A DNA stretch of 64,000 bases from positions 248,001-312,000 of the forward strand of contig NZ_JACHHP010000004.1 of the NCBI RefSeq assembly GCF_014202825.1, given 5' to 3'. Numbering within the stretch: the first letter of the stretch is position 1; the number at the start of each line of letters is the position of its first letter. Below the pieces are notes generated by a model. The model made no database searches and was not told the DNA's origin. It saw only the letters and a program-made list of their open reading frames with translations. Positions 29,894-39,800 of the stretch are shown one piece after another. Source of the DNA: Chiayiivirga flava (GTDB lineage Bacteria; Pseudomonadota; Gammaproteobacteria; Xanthomonadales; Xanthomonadaceae). The position numbers were made by a program, and so were the translations under genes.

Positions 29894-30382
29894 TCACCCC
29901 GCCGCTTCGAAGCGGTTCGCCGCCACGTTCTTGCGGACCTTCCCCGGCTCCCAGATGCGCCCGTTCATCGCGATGTAGACGCCCGGTGCCAGGCACTGCA
30001 CCGCGCCCACCGCCGTGCCGATGTTGAACTCCGCGTCCGAGCCGCGGAAGCGCGCCGGATTCAGTGCGCCGGTCAGCACGATGGTCTTGTCCGGGATCGT
30101 CGCCAACACCTTGGCCGTCTCCACCATCGTGTCGGTGCCGTGCGTCACCAGCACGTGCCGCGCAGGCTGCGCCGCGATCGTCGCGCGCAGCAGTTCGCGG
30201 TCCTCGCCGGTGATGTGCAGGCTGTCCTTGCGGATGATGGGGATCACGCTGAAGCGGAACGCCACGCCGAGCTCGTCGAGGATGCGGCCGATCTGCGGAT
30301 CGCCGATCTGGTAGTCGGACTTGTCGTCGAAGTAGATCTTGTCGATCGTGCCGCCGGTGGTGACGATGCAAAGCTGGTTCAT
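29894..30382 (-). CDS. Short asparaginase-domain protein
   Basis: The 162-residue protein matches only the N-terminal domain of type I/II L-asparaginases. It has TTGGTIDKIYFDD near the start with the first catalytic Thr, and HGTDTMVETA with the second catalytic Thr-Asp pair, plus VLTGALNPARF. Full asparaginases are about twice as long. Short stand-alone versions occur in this order, so this is probably a natural small family and not a fragment. Substrate and activity are unknown. The ATG at 30382 is preferred; in-frame ATGs at 30391 and 30412 add a basic extension. A TATAAT lies upstream. Confidence 0.85.
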   Translation of the reverse strand: MNQLCIVTTGGTIDKIYFDDKSDYQIGDPQIGRILDELGVAFRFSVIPIIRKDSLHITGEDRELLRATIAAQPARHVLVTHGTDTMVETAKVLATIPDKTIVLTGALNPARFRGSDAEFNIGTAVGAVQCLAPGVYIAMNGRIWEPGKVRKNVAANRFEAAG

Positions 30383-30412
30383 CGGGAACATCCGGAAGCT
30401 GCGGAGCCGCAA

Positions 30413-30418
30413 ATTATA
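30413..30418 (-). promoter_or_regulatory. Possible -10 element for the asparaginase-domain gene
   Basis: A perfect TATAAT on the minus strand overlaps the stop codon of the DUF2069 gene and lies 31 bases upstream of the start at 30382. No good -35 is visible at the right distance, so this is tentative. Confidence 0.35.
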
Positions 30419-30764
30419 CGCCGCGCTTCTTCGCCAGGCGGTTGCGCACGCCGTCCCAGCTGGCGCCGAAGATGATCGCCAGCGACAGCGCGATTTCCAC
30501 CAGCGCCGGCACGCGCGCGGCCGGTGCGCTCCACGCCTCCATCACGCCGTGGCAGAAGGCGAAGAGGGCGCCGACGCTGCCCCAGAACAGCGCACTGCGG
30601 CGGCGCGCGGCGAGCAGCAGCACGGCCGGCAGCATCAGCAGCGCGTGCGCGCCCGCGGCGAGCCACGGCGGCAGCGTCAACGGCGGCGCGAGGCGCAGGT
30701 ACCACAGCCACGACAGCGCAAACAGCGCCACCACGGCAGCGGCGGCGAGATGCCGCGGCGTCAC
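30414..30764 (-). CDS. DUF2069 membrane protein
   Basis: The 116-residue inner-membrane protein has four hydrophobic helices and the DUF2069 pattern, with ALSWLWYLRLAPP, GAHALLMLPAVLLLAARRRSALFWGSVGALFAFCHGVMEAW and ALVEIALSLAIIFGASW. Function is unknown. Its ATG overlaps the stop of wrbA (30761-30764), so the two are translationally coupled; DUF2069 genes follow wrbA in related bacteria. Confidence 0.92.
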   Translation of the reverse strand: MTPRHLAAAAVVALFALSWLWYLRLAPPLTLPPWLAAGAHALLMLPAVLLLAARRRSALFWGSVGALFAFCHGVMEAWSAPAARVPALVEIALSLAIIFGASWDGVRNRLAKKRGV

Positions 30765-31357
30765 GGCGCGGCCAGCCGGCGCGCGATGTCCGCCACGCGG
30801 CGTCCGAGTGCGCGGGCGAGGGTTTTTTCATCGTCGCTCAGCGGGCGATCGTTGTCCGGGCCTGCGACATGGCTGGCGCCGTACGGCGAGCCGCCGGTCT
30901 GCGTGGACGTCAGCGCGGGCTCCGAATACGGCAGGCCGACGATCACCAGGCCGTGGTGCAGCAGCGGCACCAGCATCGAGAGCAGCGTCGATTCCTGCCC
31001 GCCGTGCTGGGTCGCGGTGGACGTGAACGCGGCGCCGGGCTTGCCGATCAGCGTGCCCGAGGCCCATTCGGCCGCGGTGGTGTCGATGAAATGTTTCAGT
31101 GGCGCGGCCATGTTGCCGAAGCGGGTCGGGCTGCCGACGATCAGCGCCGCGCACTGCGCAAGATCGCTTTTCTGCACGTACGGTGCGCCGTCCTCGGGCT
31201 CCGGCGGCGCGGCGACGGTGGTCACCGGCGCCACCGGCGGCACGGTGCGCAGGCGTGCCTGCATGCCGTCGATTTCCTCGACGCCGCGCGCCACCTGCCG
31301 CGCCAGCTGCGCCACGGCGCCGCCGCGGCTGTAGTACAGGATCAGGACATCGGCCAT
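30761..31357 (-). CDS. wrbA: NAD(P)H:quinone oxidoreductase, WrbA type
   Basis: This 198-residue flavodoxin-like FMN enzyme reduces quinones by two electrons. It has the FMN phosphate loop ILYYSRGGAVAQLA, the segment SPTRFGNMAAPLKHFIDTT, and GGQESTLLSMLVPLLHHG with YGASHVAGPD at the C-terminal part, all standard for WrbA. The ATG at 31357 is chosen because it begins at MADVLILYYS; longer upstream frames run into the divergent YihY promoter region. It forms an operon with the DUF2069 gene. Confidence 0.96.
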   Translation of the reverse strand: MADVLILYYSRGGAVAQLARQVARGVEEIDGMQARLRTVPPVAPVTTVAAPPEPEDGAPYVQKSDLAQCAALIVGSPTRFGNMAAPLKHFIDTTAAEWASGTLIGKPGAAFTSTATQHGGQESTLLSMLVPLLHHGLVIVGLPYSEPALTSTQTGGSPYGASHVAGPDNDRPLSDDEKTLARALGRRVADIARRLAAP

Positions 31358-31424
31358 CGGGCGCGGGCATCGGTGAAGGGTCGCCAAGGGTAACCCGGGC
31401 GGCCGCTTGCGGTACCCTTCGGCC

Positions 31425-32696
31425 ATGTCGCCCGTCCCCACCATCAAGCGCTGGATCGCCGACTTCGATCGCGAGCGCGCGCGCACCTTCGGCCGGTTCC
31501 TGTGGCATCGCTTCGTCGAGGACCGCTGTTTCGAATCGGCCGGCGCGCTGGCCTACGCCACGCTGTTCGCGCTGGTGCCGCTCGCGGCGGTGGTGTTCGG
31601 CGTGGTGTCGATGTTCCCGCTGTACGAATCGCTGATCGACCAGCTCACCGGCTTCGTGTTCCGCAACTTCGTGCCGAGCGCGGCCGAAACGGTGTCCGAT
31701 TTCCTGCGCGAATCCTCGGCCAACGCGCGCGGCCTGCCGGGCCTGGGCGCGATCACGCTGCTCGTCACCGCACTGCTGACGCTCGCCAGCATCGAGGACA
31801 CGTTCAACCGTATCTGGCGCGTGGCCGCGCCGCGCCGCGCGCTGTCGCGCGTGCTGATCTACTGGTCGGCGCTGACCCTGCTGCCGCTGCTGGCGGTGGC
31901 GAGCCTTGCGGTGTCGTCGTACGTGACCTCGGTGCCGTTCCTGGCCAGCGACAGCGCCGGCTCGGGCATCGGCCACGGCCTGCTGCGCGGCTTGCCGCTG
32001 CTGCTGGAGCTGGCCGCGTTCACGCTCGCCTACCGGCTCATTCCCAACCGCACCGTGGCTTCGCGCCACGCCCTGCTGGCCGGCGCGCTTGCCACGGTGC
32101 TGTTCGAGGCGGCGAAGACCGGATTCGCGATCTATCTTGCGCGCGCCAACTACCAGGCGCTGTACGGCGCGGTGGCGGTGATCCCGATCTTCCTGATCTG
32201 GATCTACGTCTCGTGGGTGGTGGTGCTGCTCGGCGCCTCGTTTGCCGCCTCGCTGTCGGCGTTCCGCTTCCAGCCGGCAAACCTGCGCCTGCCGGTCGGC
32301 TTCGAGATGTTCGGCCTGCTGCGCCTGCTCGGCCGGTTCGAGGAAGCGCAAAGCACGGGACGCTCGCTGCATACCGAGGAACTGCGCGTGCTCGAGCCGT
32401 CGCTCACCGACGATCTGCTGATGCGCATGCTGGGCGAAATGGCCGCGATCCAGGTGCTGCAACGCACCGAAAACGGTGGCTGGGTGCTGGTGCGCGACCT
32501 GGACCATCTGCCGCTCGCGGAACTGTACGAAGCGGCCAACCTGCGCGTGCCCGTGGCCGAGGCGCTGCTGCCGGGGCGCGATGACGACCTGGGCAAACGC
32601 GTGCTCGCCGCGCTGAACGAACTGCGCCTGCCGCTGCGCGACGAACTGCGCCGCAATGTCGGTACGATACTGCGCAACGACGCACCGCCCGGATGA
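31425..32696 (+). CDS. YihY/virulence factor BrkB family membrane protein
   Basis: The 423-residue protein has a conserved YihY domain (about 20-285) with six membrane helices, including SAGALAYATLFALVPLAAVVFGV, GAITLLVTALLTLASIEDTFNRIWRV and YGAVAVIPIFLIWIYVSWVVVLLGASFAASL. A cytoplasmic C-terminal extension (about 290-423) resembles a winged-helix region (LHTEELRVLEPSLTDDLLMRMLGEM). These proteins were once annotated as RNase BN, which is incorrect; function is not settled. ATG 31425 is preferred over a TTG at 31407. Its stop overlaps the TlpA-like gene start. Confidence 0.93.
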   Translation: MSPVPTIKRWIADFDRERARTFGRFLWHRFVEDRCFESAGALAYATLFALVPLAAVVFGVVSMFPLYESLIDQLTGFVFRNFVPSAAETVSDFLRESSANARGLPGLGAITLLVTALLTLASIEDTFNRIWRVAAPRRALSRVLIYWSALTLLPLLAVASLAVSSYVTSVPFLASDSAGSGIGHGLLRGLPLLLELAAFTLAYRLIPNRTVASRHALLAGALATVLFEAAKTGFAIYLARANYQALYGAVAVIPIFLIWIYVSWVVVLLGASFAASLSAFRFQPANLRLPVGFEMFGLLRLLGRFEEAQSTGRSLHTEELRVLEPSLTDDLLMRMLGEMAAIQVLQRTENGGWVLVRDLDHLPLAELYEAANLRVPVAEALLPGRDDDLGKRVLAALNELRLPLRDELRRNVGTILRNDAPPG

Positions 32697-33220
32697 TCGC
32701 CATGCGCACGCTCCTGCTCCTGATGCTCGCATTCGCCGCGCCCGTGCAGGCGCAGGATGTGGAGGTTCCGCCGCCGCTCGAACTGTCGATCGCGACGCTC
32801 GACGGCGGCACCTTCGACCTTGCCGCAGAGCGTGGCCGCTTCGTCGTGCTCAATTTCTGGGCGACCTGGTGCGCGCCGTGCCTGAAGGAAATCCCGGACC
32901 TCGACGCGTTCGACGCCGCGCGCGACGATGTGCGCGTGGTGGGGCTGGCCTACGAGGACATCACGCCCGAGGACATGCGGGCGTTCATGCGCGAGCATCC
33001 GATCGGCTACGCCGTGGCCATCGTCGATGTGTACGATCCGCCCGCTGCCTTCGACCCGCCGCGCGGATTGCCGATGACCTATCTCGTCGGGCCCGACGGA
33101 CGCGTCGCCAGACGCTTCCTCGGCCCGGTCACGTCGCAGGAACTGGCGGCCGCGATCGACGCCGCCGTGCAGCGCGAAGTCGCCGTCGACGACGGCCGCC
33201 GCGGCTTCAGTACCGGTTAA
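32693..33220 (+). CDS. TlpA-like periplasmic thiol-disulfide protein
   Basis: The 175-residue protein has a signal peptide (about 1-20, ending PVQAQ) and a thioredoxin fold with the active site WCAPC (C60, C63) after NFWAT, and a cis-Pro region in GLPMTYLVGPDG. This is a TlpA/ResA-like reductant or a dedicated maturation factor. The start overlaps the YihY stop (ATGA); a second ATG at 32702 gives a slightly shorter signal peptide. A two-component system begins 95 bases further on. Confidence 0.92.
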   Translation: MIAMRTLLLLMLAFAAPVQAQDVEVPPPLELSIATLDGGTFDLAAERGRFVVLNFWATWCAPCLKEIPDLDAFDAARDDVRVVGLAYEDITPEDMRAFMREHPIGYAVAIVDVYDPPAAFDPPRGLPMTYLVGPDGRVARRFLGPVTSQELAAAIDAAVQREVAVDDGRRGFSTG

Positions 33221-33314
33221 GGACTGCGCGGCAGCGTCGCTGCAGGCGCCGGTCTCGCCCAACGGAGCCGCGCCCGCGCCCGGACGTGCGCGGGCGCTGC
33301 CCGCAGCCGATAGC

Positions 33315-34442
33315 ATGCCCATCCACGTTCCTCCGAAGCCGCCCGTGTTCAATCGCGCCGCCGCCGACAGCTCGCAAGCCAGCACCAACCGCCTGTTCTG
33401 GTGGTTGCAGTGCGGTGGCTGGACGGCGTCGTTCCTGCTTTCGTATCTCTCGGCGCTGGCGCACGGCAAACCCGCGTCGTACTGGGAGGTGTCGCTGTCG
33501 GTGGCGGGCACCGGCTTCGTGCTCACGCTCGGCCTGCGCGGCCTGCTGCGGCGCTTCTGGGAACTGCCGCCGAGGCACCTGGTGCTCGCGATGCTGCTGC
33601 CGGTGCTGCTCGTCTCCGCGCTGATGGGCGGCGCCAGCATGATCACCGTGTTCCGCTGGTGCGGCGAATCCTGCAAGCCGGCCTCGCCGCTCGCGTATGG
33701 CGCGTACCTGGTCAACAACCTGTACGTGGTGATGACGTGGGTGGGCATGTACGTGGGCCTGAAATACTACCGCCAGCTGCAGCAGCAGACGCGGCAGGCG
33801 CTCGCGGCCGACGCGATGGCGCACCAGTCGCAGCTCAAGATGCTGCGGTACCAGCTCAACCCGCATTTCCTGTTCAACACGCTCAACGCGATCTCCACGT
33901 TGATCCTGGACCGCGACGGCAGCACCGCGAATCGCATGGTGCAGAGCCTGTCGGCCTTCCTGCGCCACTCGCTCGACAACGATCCGCTGCAGCGCGTGAC
34001 GCTCAAGCAGGAGCTCGATTCGCTGCGCCTGTATCTGGACATCGAGAAGGTGCGCTTCGCCGAACGGCTGCGCATCGACTACGAGATCGAGCCCGAATGT
34101 TATTCGGCGCTGCTGCCCGGCCTGTTGCTGCAGCCGCTGATCGAGAACGCGATCAAGCACGCCGTGGCCAAGCGCATCGAGGGAGGCCGGCTTGCGATCG
34201 GCGCGCGCCGCAGCGGCGACATGCTCGAGCTGCGGGTCGCCGACGACGGTCCCGGCAGCCCCAAGTTCGAGCCCGGCGCCAGCATCGGCGGCAACGGCGT
34301 CGGCCTCGCCAACACGCGTCAGCGGCTGCAGGTGCTGTACGGCGCGCAGCAGAGCTTCGTCGCGTCGAACCTCGCCGGCGGACGCGGATGCGAGATCCTC
34401 GTCCGTCTGCCGTTCGAGGTGGGCGGCGCGCCGCGCGAGTGA
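33315..34442 (+). CDS. LytS/YehU-type sensor histidine kinase
   Basis: The 375-residue inner-membrane protein has four predicted membrane helices in residues 28-150 with no large periplasmic loop. A coiled coil leads to a His_kinase domain, with QLNPHFLFNTLNAIS (phospho-acceptor H184), LLQPLIENAIKHAV (N-box) and GGNGVGLANTRQRLQVLYG (G-box). The next gene is a LytTR response regulator, the usual partner, 127 bases downstream. The ligand is unknown. The gene is close to the AlgZ/FimS-type architecture of this order. Confidence 0.94.
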   Translation: MPIHVPPKPPVFNRAAADSSQASTNRLFWWLQCGGWTASFLLSYLSALAHGKPASYWEVSLSVAGTGFVLTLGLRGLLRRFWELPPRHLVLAMLLPVLLVSALMGGASMITVFRWCGESCKPASPLAYGAYLVNNLYVVMTWVGMYVGLKYYRQLQQQTRQALAADAMAHQSQLKMLRYQLNPHFLFNTLNAISTLILDRDGSTANRMVQSLSAFLRHSLDNDPLQRVTLKQELDSLRLYLDIEKVRFAERLRIDYEIEPECYSALLPGLLLQPLIENAIKHAVAKRIEGGRLAIGARRSGDMLELRVADDGPGSPKFEPGASIGGNGVGLANTRQRLQVLYGAQQSFVASNLAGGRGCEILVRLPFEVGGAPRE

Positions 34443-34569
34443 CCTGCGAACCGACAATTTATGTCACGTTCGACCATGACCATCCGCACATGCCGCACGA
34501 TCTCCCCGCGCTAGGCTCGCTGTTTCCCCGCGCCGGATCCGAGTCGGCGCCGCCGCCGAGTGAGATTCC

Positions 34570-35400
34570 ATGACCGACGCGAGCCACGCCCCGATCAAGA
34601 CCGTGCTGGTGGACGACGAACCGCTGGCGCGGCGCGGGCTGGAACTGCGCCTGTCGGGCGAACAGGACGTGCGTATCGTGCGCCAGTGCGCGAACGGCGA
34701 GGAAGCGGTGCGCGCGGTGGCGGACCTGCGCCCGGACCTGATGTTCCTCGACGTGCAGATGCCCGGCCTCGACGGCTTCGCCACGCTGCGCAAGATCCCG
34801 GCCGAGCAGATGCCGGTGGTGGTGTTCGTCACCGCGTACGACCACTACGCCGTGCGCGCGTTCGAATCGAGCGCGATCGACTACCTGCTCAAGCCGATCG
34901 ACGACAGCCGCCTGCACCAGGCGCTGTTCCGCGTGCGCCAGCAACTGCGCGACCGCGATACCGAACGCAACTGCGCGCAGCTGCTCAACCTGCTCGGGCA
35001 GATTTCCGGCAAGCCCGCGCTGACGATGGACGACGCGCTCGACAGCGACGCGGCGACGCGCCTGGCTGGCGGCGGCGACACGCGGCTCGCGATCCGCGAC
35101 GGCGGCCGCACGGTGCGCGTGGAGATGCGCAGCATCCGATGGATCGACGCGGCCGGCGACTACATGTGCATCCACACCGAGACCGAGACCCACATCCTGC
35201 GCGCGACGATGCGCGAGCTCGAACAGCAGCTCGATCCGAACCGCTTCCAGCGCGTGCACCGCTCCACCATCGTCAATCTCGACCGGGTGAAGGCGATGCG
35301 CCCGCACATCAACGGCGAATATTTCCTCACGCTCGATTGCGGCAAGGAGCTCAAGCTCAGCCGCAGCTACAAGGACAAGATCGAGTTGCTGCGGCATTGA
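34570..35400 (+). CDS. LytTR-family response regulator
   Basis: The 276-residue protein has a receiver domain (about 9-125) with LVDDEPLARRGLE, phospho-acceptor D61 (LMFLDVQMPGLDGF) and YLLKPIDDSRL. A linker of about 50 residues follows, then a LytTR DNA-binding domain (about 175-276) with IRWIDAAGDYMCIHTETETHILRATMRELE, RVHRSTIVNLDRVKAM and SRSYKDKIELL. It partners with the upstream LytS-type kinase. LytTR proteins bind paired direct repeats; no such site was identified here. Confidence 0.96.
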   Translation: MTDASHAPIKTVLVDDEPLARRGLELRLSGEQDVRIVRQCANGEEAVRAVADLRPDLMFLDVQMPGLDGFATLRKIPAEQMPVVVFVTAYDHYAVRAFESSAIDYLLKPIDDSRLHQALFRVRQQLRDRDTERNCAQLLNLLGQISGKPALTMDDALDSDAATRLAGGGDTRLAIRDGGRTVRVEMRSIRWIDAAGDYMCIHTETETHILRATMRELEQQLDPNRFQRVHRSTIVNLDRVKAMRPHINGEYFLTLDCGKELKLSRSYKDKIELLRH

Positions 35401-35500
35401 TGGCGGCGTAGCCACCGGCGGCGTTTGCCGTCGCCTCGATACGCGGCTGTCTGCCCTGCGCGGTGGGGTTTTCCGTAGGCGTTCTATGGCTGGAAGGGCG

Positions 35501-35687
35501 CCCTCATCCGCCTGCGTTCGGCCGGCGGTTGCCGCCTCACCCTTCTCCCGACGGGAGAAGGATCGCGACCCAAGCGCCACCACAACACCTGGCATCACCT
35601 GCCGAAATCTTTCGAGCACTCCGCTCCGAGCGCTGCCAGCCTGAATCCTTCTCCCTGCGGGAGAAGGTGCCGGCAGGCGGATGAGGG
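35501..35687. repeat. Inverted pair of REP-like palindromes
   Basis: One element (35501-35561) runs CCCTCATCCGCC... to CCTTCTCCCGACGGGAGAAGG; the other (35647-35687) runs in the opposite direction and ends GGCGGATGAGGG. They fill the 335-base gap between the convergent LytTR regulator and ABC ATPase genes. No gene is visible in this gap. It is the same family as at 11.2 and 22.1-22.5 kb. Confidence 0.9.
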
Positions 35688-35735
35688 CGAGCCCGCACAC
35701 GCGCCCGAGCCTTGCCCGGACACGGCACCGCCGAC

Positions 35736-36560
35736 CTAGCCCGCAGCGACCACGCCGAAAAACCCGCCGTCCCGCACCACCCGCAACGCCATCCCGAACA
35801 ACGCACTCATCCGCGCGGACGTCAGCATCGCCTCCGCGCTGCCCTGCGCAAACACACGCCCATCGCGCAGCAACACCACGTGCCGCACCTCCGGCACGAT
35901 CTCCTCCAGATGGTGCGTCACCAGCACCAGCGTCGTCCCGGCCTGCGCGATGGTGCGCAGCAACTGCAGGAAACGATGTCGCGACGCCACGTCGAGCCCC
36001 GTCGTCGGTTCGTCCAGCAGCAGCGCCTGCGGCCGGTGCATCAGGGCGCGCGCGATCAGCACGCGACGCGCCTCGCCGGCCGACAGGGTCGCCAGCCGCC
36101 GGTGCAGCAGGGCAAGCGCGTCCATCGTCGCAAGCGCCGCATGCATGCGCGCGCGGTCGGTGTCCGTGACGCGCAGATGGTCGGGCACGCCGAAGCTGCC
36201 CCACAGGCCCGACAGCACCGTGTCCTCCACATCCAGGCCGCGCAGCTGCGCCAGATCGCCGTGCAGGTCGGCCGACACCAGTCCGAGCCGCGTGCGCAGC
36301 TGCGCAATGTTCCAGCGACCGTGGCCAAACACCCGCGCCGGCGGCGGACCGTCGCCACGTGCCAGCGGATACAGCTCGCGGTTGATCAGCTTCACGAAAC
36401 TCGACTTGCCGCAGCCGTTCGGCCCGAGGATGGCGGTGTGGCGCCCGAGCGGAATACGCAGGCTGACGTCGTGCAGCACCGTGACGCCGTCGCGCACCAC
36501 GCTGGCGCGGTCGAGTTCGATCAGCGGCGCGTCGTCTTCAGCGGGGAAGGTGTCCGACAT
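35736..36560 (-). CDS. Orphan ABC transporter ATP-binding protein
   Basis: The 274-residue protein is a single ABC ATPase domain. It has Walker A GPNGCGKSS, a Q-loop-equivalent region (RLGLVSADLHGDLAQ), the signature LSAGEARRVLIARAL, Walker B LLLDEPTTGLD and the H-loop VTHHLEE. The signature LSAGE differs from the common LSGGQ. No permease or binding protein is adjacent, so its partner is elsewhere or it acts alone. Resemblance to YlmA/ModF-like ATPases is loose. It is transcribed away from the RND pump genes. Confidence 0.9.
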   Translation of the reverse strand: MSDTFPAEDDAPLIELDRASVVRDGVTVLHDVSLRIPLGRHTAILGPNGCGKSSFVKLINRELYPLARGDGPPPARVFGHGRWNIAQLRTRLGLVSADLHGDLAQLRGLDVEDTVLSGLWGSFGVPDHLRVTDTDRARMHAALATMDALALLHRRLATLSAGEARRVLIARALMHRPQALLLDEPTTGLDVASRHRFLQLLRTIAQAGTTLVLVTHHLEEIVPEVRHVVLLRDGRVFAQGSAEAMLTSARMSALFGMALRVVRDGGFFGVVAAG

Positions 36561-36823
36561 CGCGGCATGATGCCGGATTCCGCAGCGCCCGCGCGGCCGA
36601 CCCCGCACGCAGTCCGCGATGCGCCTCGCACCTCGGCGACGTTCACGCGCGGCAGCGCGGCGCGCGCTGCCCAGCGGTCGACGCTCCGCCTGCCGCCGGC
36701 GCAGAACCGCTCGGCGCAAGGCCGAAACCTTCGTGACTTGCGGCGCATCCGAACGATCCGAACGGCGCCCAGCATGACGCCATCGTCGTCGCATCCCGCG
36801 GCGGCGCGACCGGACCGATCGTT

Positions 36824-39800
36824 ATGAATCTCACCGACGCCTCGCTCAGGAACCCGGTTGCGGTGGCGGTGGTCGTGGCGCTGGTGTGTGCGTTCGGGCT
36901 GCTGAGCCTGCTGCGCATGCCGCTGCAGCTGTTCCCGGACATCGACCGCCCGCAGCTGGGCATCTTCACCCAGTGGCGCGCGGCATCGCCGCAGGAGATC
37001 GAGGCCGAACTGCTCGAACCGCTCGAAAACGTGCTGCAGGGCCTTCCGGGCGTGACGCTGATGGAAGGCAACGCCAACCAGGGCGGCGCACAGGTGTTCC
37101 TCACCTTCGCGGTCGGCACCGACATGCGCGCGATGCTGGTCGATGTGCTCGGGCGCCTGAACCAGCTGCCGCCGTTGCCGCGCGACGCCACGCCGCCGAC
37201 GGTGCAGCTGCTCGGCGGCGCCGGCGTCGACCTGACCTGGTACTTCGTGCAGCAGCTTCCCGGCACGGCCGGCAGCATCGAGGACCAGCAACGCTTCATC
37301 GAAGACCAGGTGGTGCCGCGCATCCAGGCGGTGCCGGGCGTGGCGTCGGTGGAGGTCAACGGCATCGCGCCCGAGGAGCTGAGCATCGATCTCGACCTGC
37401 AGCGCGCCGCGGCGCTGGGCGTGTCGATTCCGCAGGTGGCGCAGGAGGCCGCGCGCGCCAACGACATCTCCGGCGGCGTGTTCGATGCCGGCCGCCGCCA
37501 GTACACGCTGCGGTTCGCGGGACGCTATTCGCCGCAGGAGCTGGGCGAGCTCATCCTTGCCTGGCGCGACGGCCAGCCGGTGCGGCTGGGCGACGTCGCG
37601 CAGATTTCGGTCAAGCGGCCGGACAAGACGTTCTTCGTCTACCAGAACGGCAATCCGGCGATCGGCCTGCGCATCCAGCGCGAGGACGGCGCCAACGTGC
37701 TGTCGACGCTGGCTGGCGTGAAGGACGTGGTCGATGCGCTGCGCGACGGCGCGCTGGCCGAGCGCGGCCTGGGCATCGCGCAGAGTTTCGATTCGGGCCT
37801 GTTCATCCGTCGCGCGATCGGCCTGCTGACGGGCAACCTGTCGCTCGGCGTGCTGCTGGCCGTGGGGTGCCTGTGGTGGTTCCTGCGCGATCGCCGCGCG
37901 ACGCTGCTGATCGCGGCCACCATCCCGGTCTCGCTGCTTGCGACCTTCATCGTGCTGCAGCTGGCCGGGCGCAACCTCAACGTGATCTCGCTCGCCGGCA
38001 TGGCCTTCGCCGTGGGCATGGTGATGGACGCGGCCATCGTGGTGGCGGAAAACATCGTGCGCCTGCGCGAGGGCGGGCTCGCGCCGCGCGAGGCCGCACG
38101 CATCGGCACCGCGCAGGTGGGCGGCGCGCTGTTCGCCTCGACCGTGACGACGGTGGCGGTGTTCCTGCCGGTGCTGTTCATGCGCGATGTCGAAGGCCAG
38201 CTGTTCGCCGATCTCGCACTGACGGTGTCGATCGCCGTCGCCGTGTCGCTGCTGGTGGCCGTCACCGTGCTGCCGGCGGCCGCGGGCGGCTGGCTCAAGG
38301 GGCGCCACCTGGCCGCGCTCGACGCGCCCGCGTTTCCGCGCACCACGCGCTGGCTGATGCGCAGCACGGCCACGCGCCGGCGGCAGGTCGGCTGGATCGC
38401 CGCGCTCGTGGTTCTGCCGTGCGCGGTGGCGTGGCTCGCGCTGCCGCGCCTGGACTACCTGCCGTCGGTCAAGCGCGCGGCGATCGATGTGTTCTTCAAT
38501 TTTCCGCCGAGCATGGGACCTGCCACGGTCGATCGGGAGATCGGCAGCGTCCTGCTCGAGCGCATGGCGCCGTACATGCGTGGCGACAGGCAGCCGCAGC
38601 TCAAGAACTGGTACCTGCAGCTGTGGCCGGGCGGCGGCACCATCGGCGCGCGGGTCGAGGACGAATCGCGCATCGGCGAACTCGAACGCATCCTGCGCGA
38701 CGAGATCATCGTCGGCTTCCCGGACACGCGCGCCTTCGCCGCCGAGGGCACGCTGTTCGGCGGGTTCGGCGGATCCGCACGTGCCATCGCGATCCATCTG
38801 CAGAGCACCGATCTCGATGCGCTCGCACTGGCCGCCGAAACCGGCCGCGCGCACCTGCAGCGGCGCTTCCCCGGCGCCAACGTGCAGGCCGTGCCCAATC
38901 CCGACGGCGCCGGGCCCGAACTGCGGGTGACGCCGAACGACCGCCGCCTCGCCGAGGCGGGCTGGAATCGCGGCGACATCGGCGGCATCGTCCGTACGCT
39001 CGGCGACGGGCAGTGGCTGGGCGAACACTTCGACGGCGAGAATCGCCTGCCGATCATCCTGCGCGCCGGCGGCTGGGACGCGCCCGAGCAACTGGGCGCG
39101 GTGCCGCTCGCGACGCCGCGTGCCGGCGTGCTGCCGCTGGCGGAGCTGGCGACGCTTGCGACCACGCTGGCGCCGTCGCAGCTGCGCCGCATCGACCAGC
39201 GGCGCTCGGTCACGCTGACCGTCGACCCGCCCGACACGATCTCGCTGGAGGAGGCGCTCGCCATCCTCGACGACGAGATCGTGCCCGAGCTGCGCTCGCT
39301 GCTGCCGGCCGATGCCAACATCCGCCTTGCCGGCAGCGCCGACCGCCTGGACGAGGTCAGCACCACGATGGGAACCAACTTCCTGCTCGCGCTGCTGGTG
39401 CTGTTCCTGCTGATGACGGCGTTGTTCAAGTCGCTGCGCGACAGCGCGTACGTGATGCTGGCGCTGCCGATGGCGGTGTGCGGCGGCGTGCTGGGCCTGC
39501 GCGCGCTCGACCTGTTCGCGCCGCAGCCGCTGGATCTGCTGTCGATGATCGGCTTCGTGATGCTGCTGGGCATGGTCATCAACAACGCCATCCTGCTCAT
39601 CGCGCAGACCCGGCTCGCACAGTCCGACGGCCTGGAGATCGACGCGGCGGTCGAGCAGGCGCTGTCGCAGCGGCTGCGGCCGATCCTGGTCGGCGCCCTC
39701 ACCGGCGTGGTCGGCGCGCTGCCGATGGCGGTGAGTCCGGGCCCCGGAGCCGCGATCTACCGTGGCCTTGCGGCCGTCACCGTCGGTGGTGTCGGACTCA

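Noticed and set aside
29894-30382. Truncated asparaginase pseudogene
   Set aside because: The short length is complete with intact Thr motifs and no remnants of the C-terminal domain beside it, so a natural short family is more likely.
31425-32696. RNase BN
   Set aside because: Old annotation of YihY-type proteins; the true RNase BN is an unrelated metallo-beta-lactamase fold.
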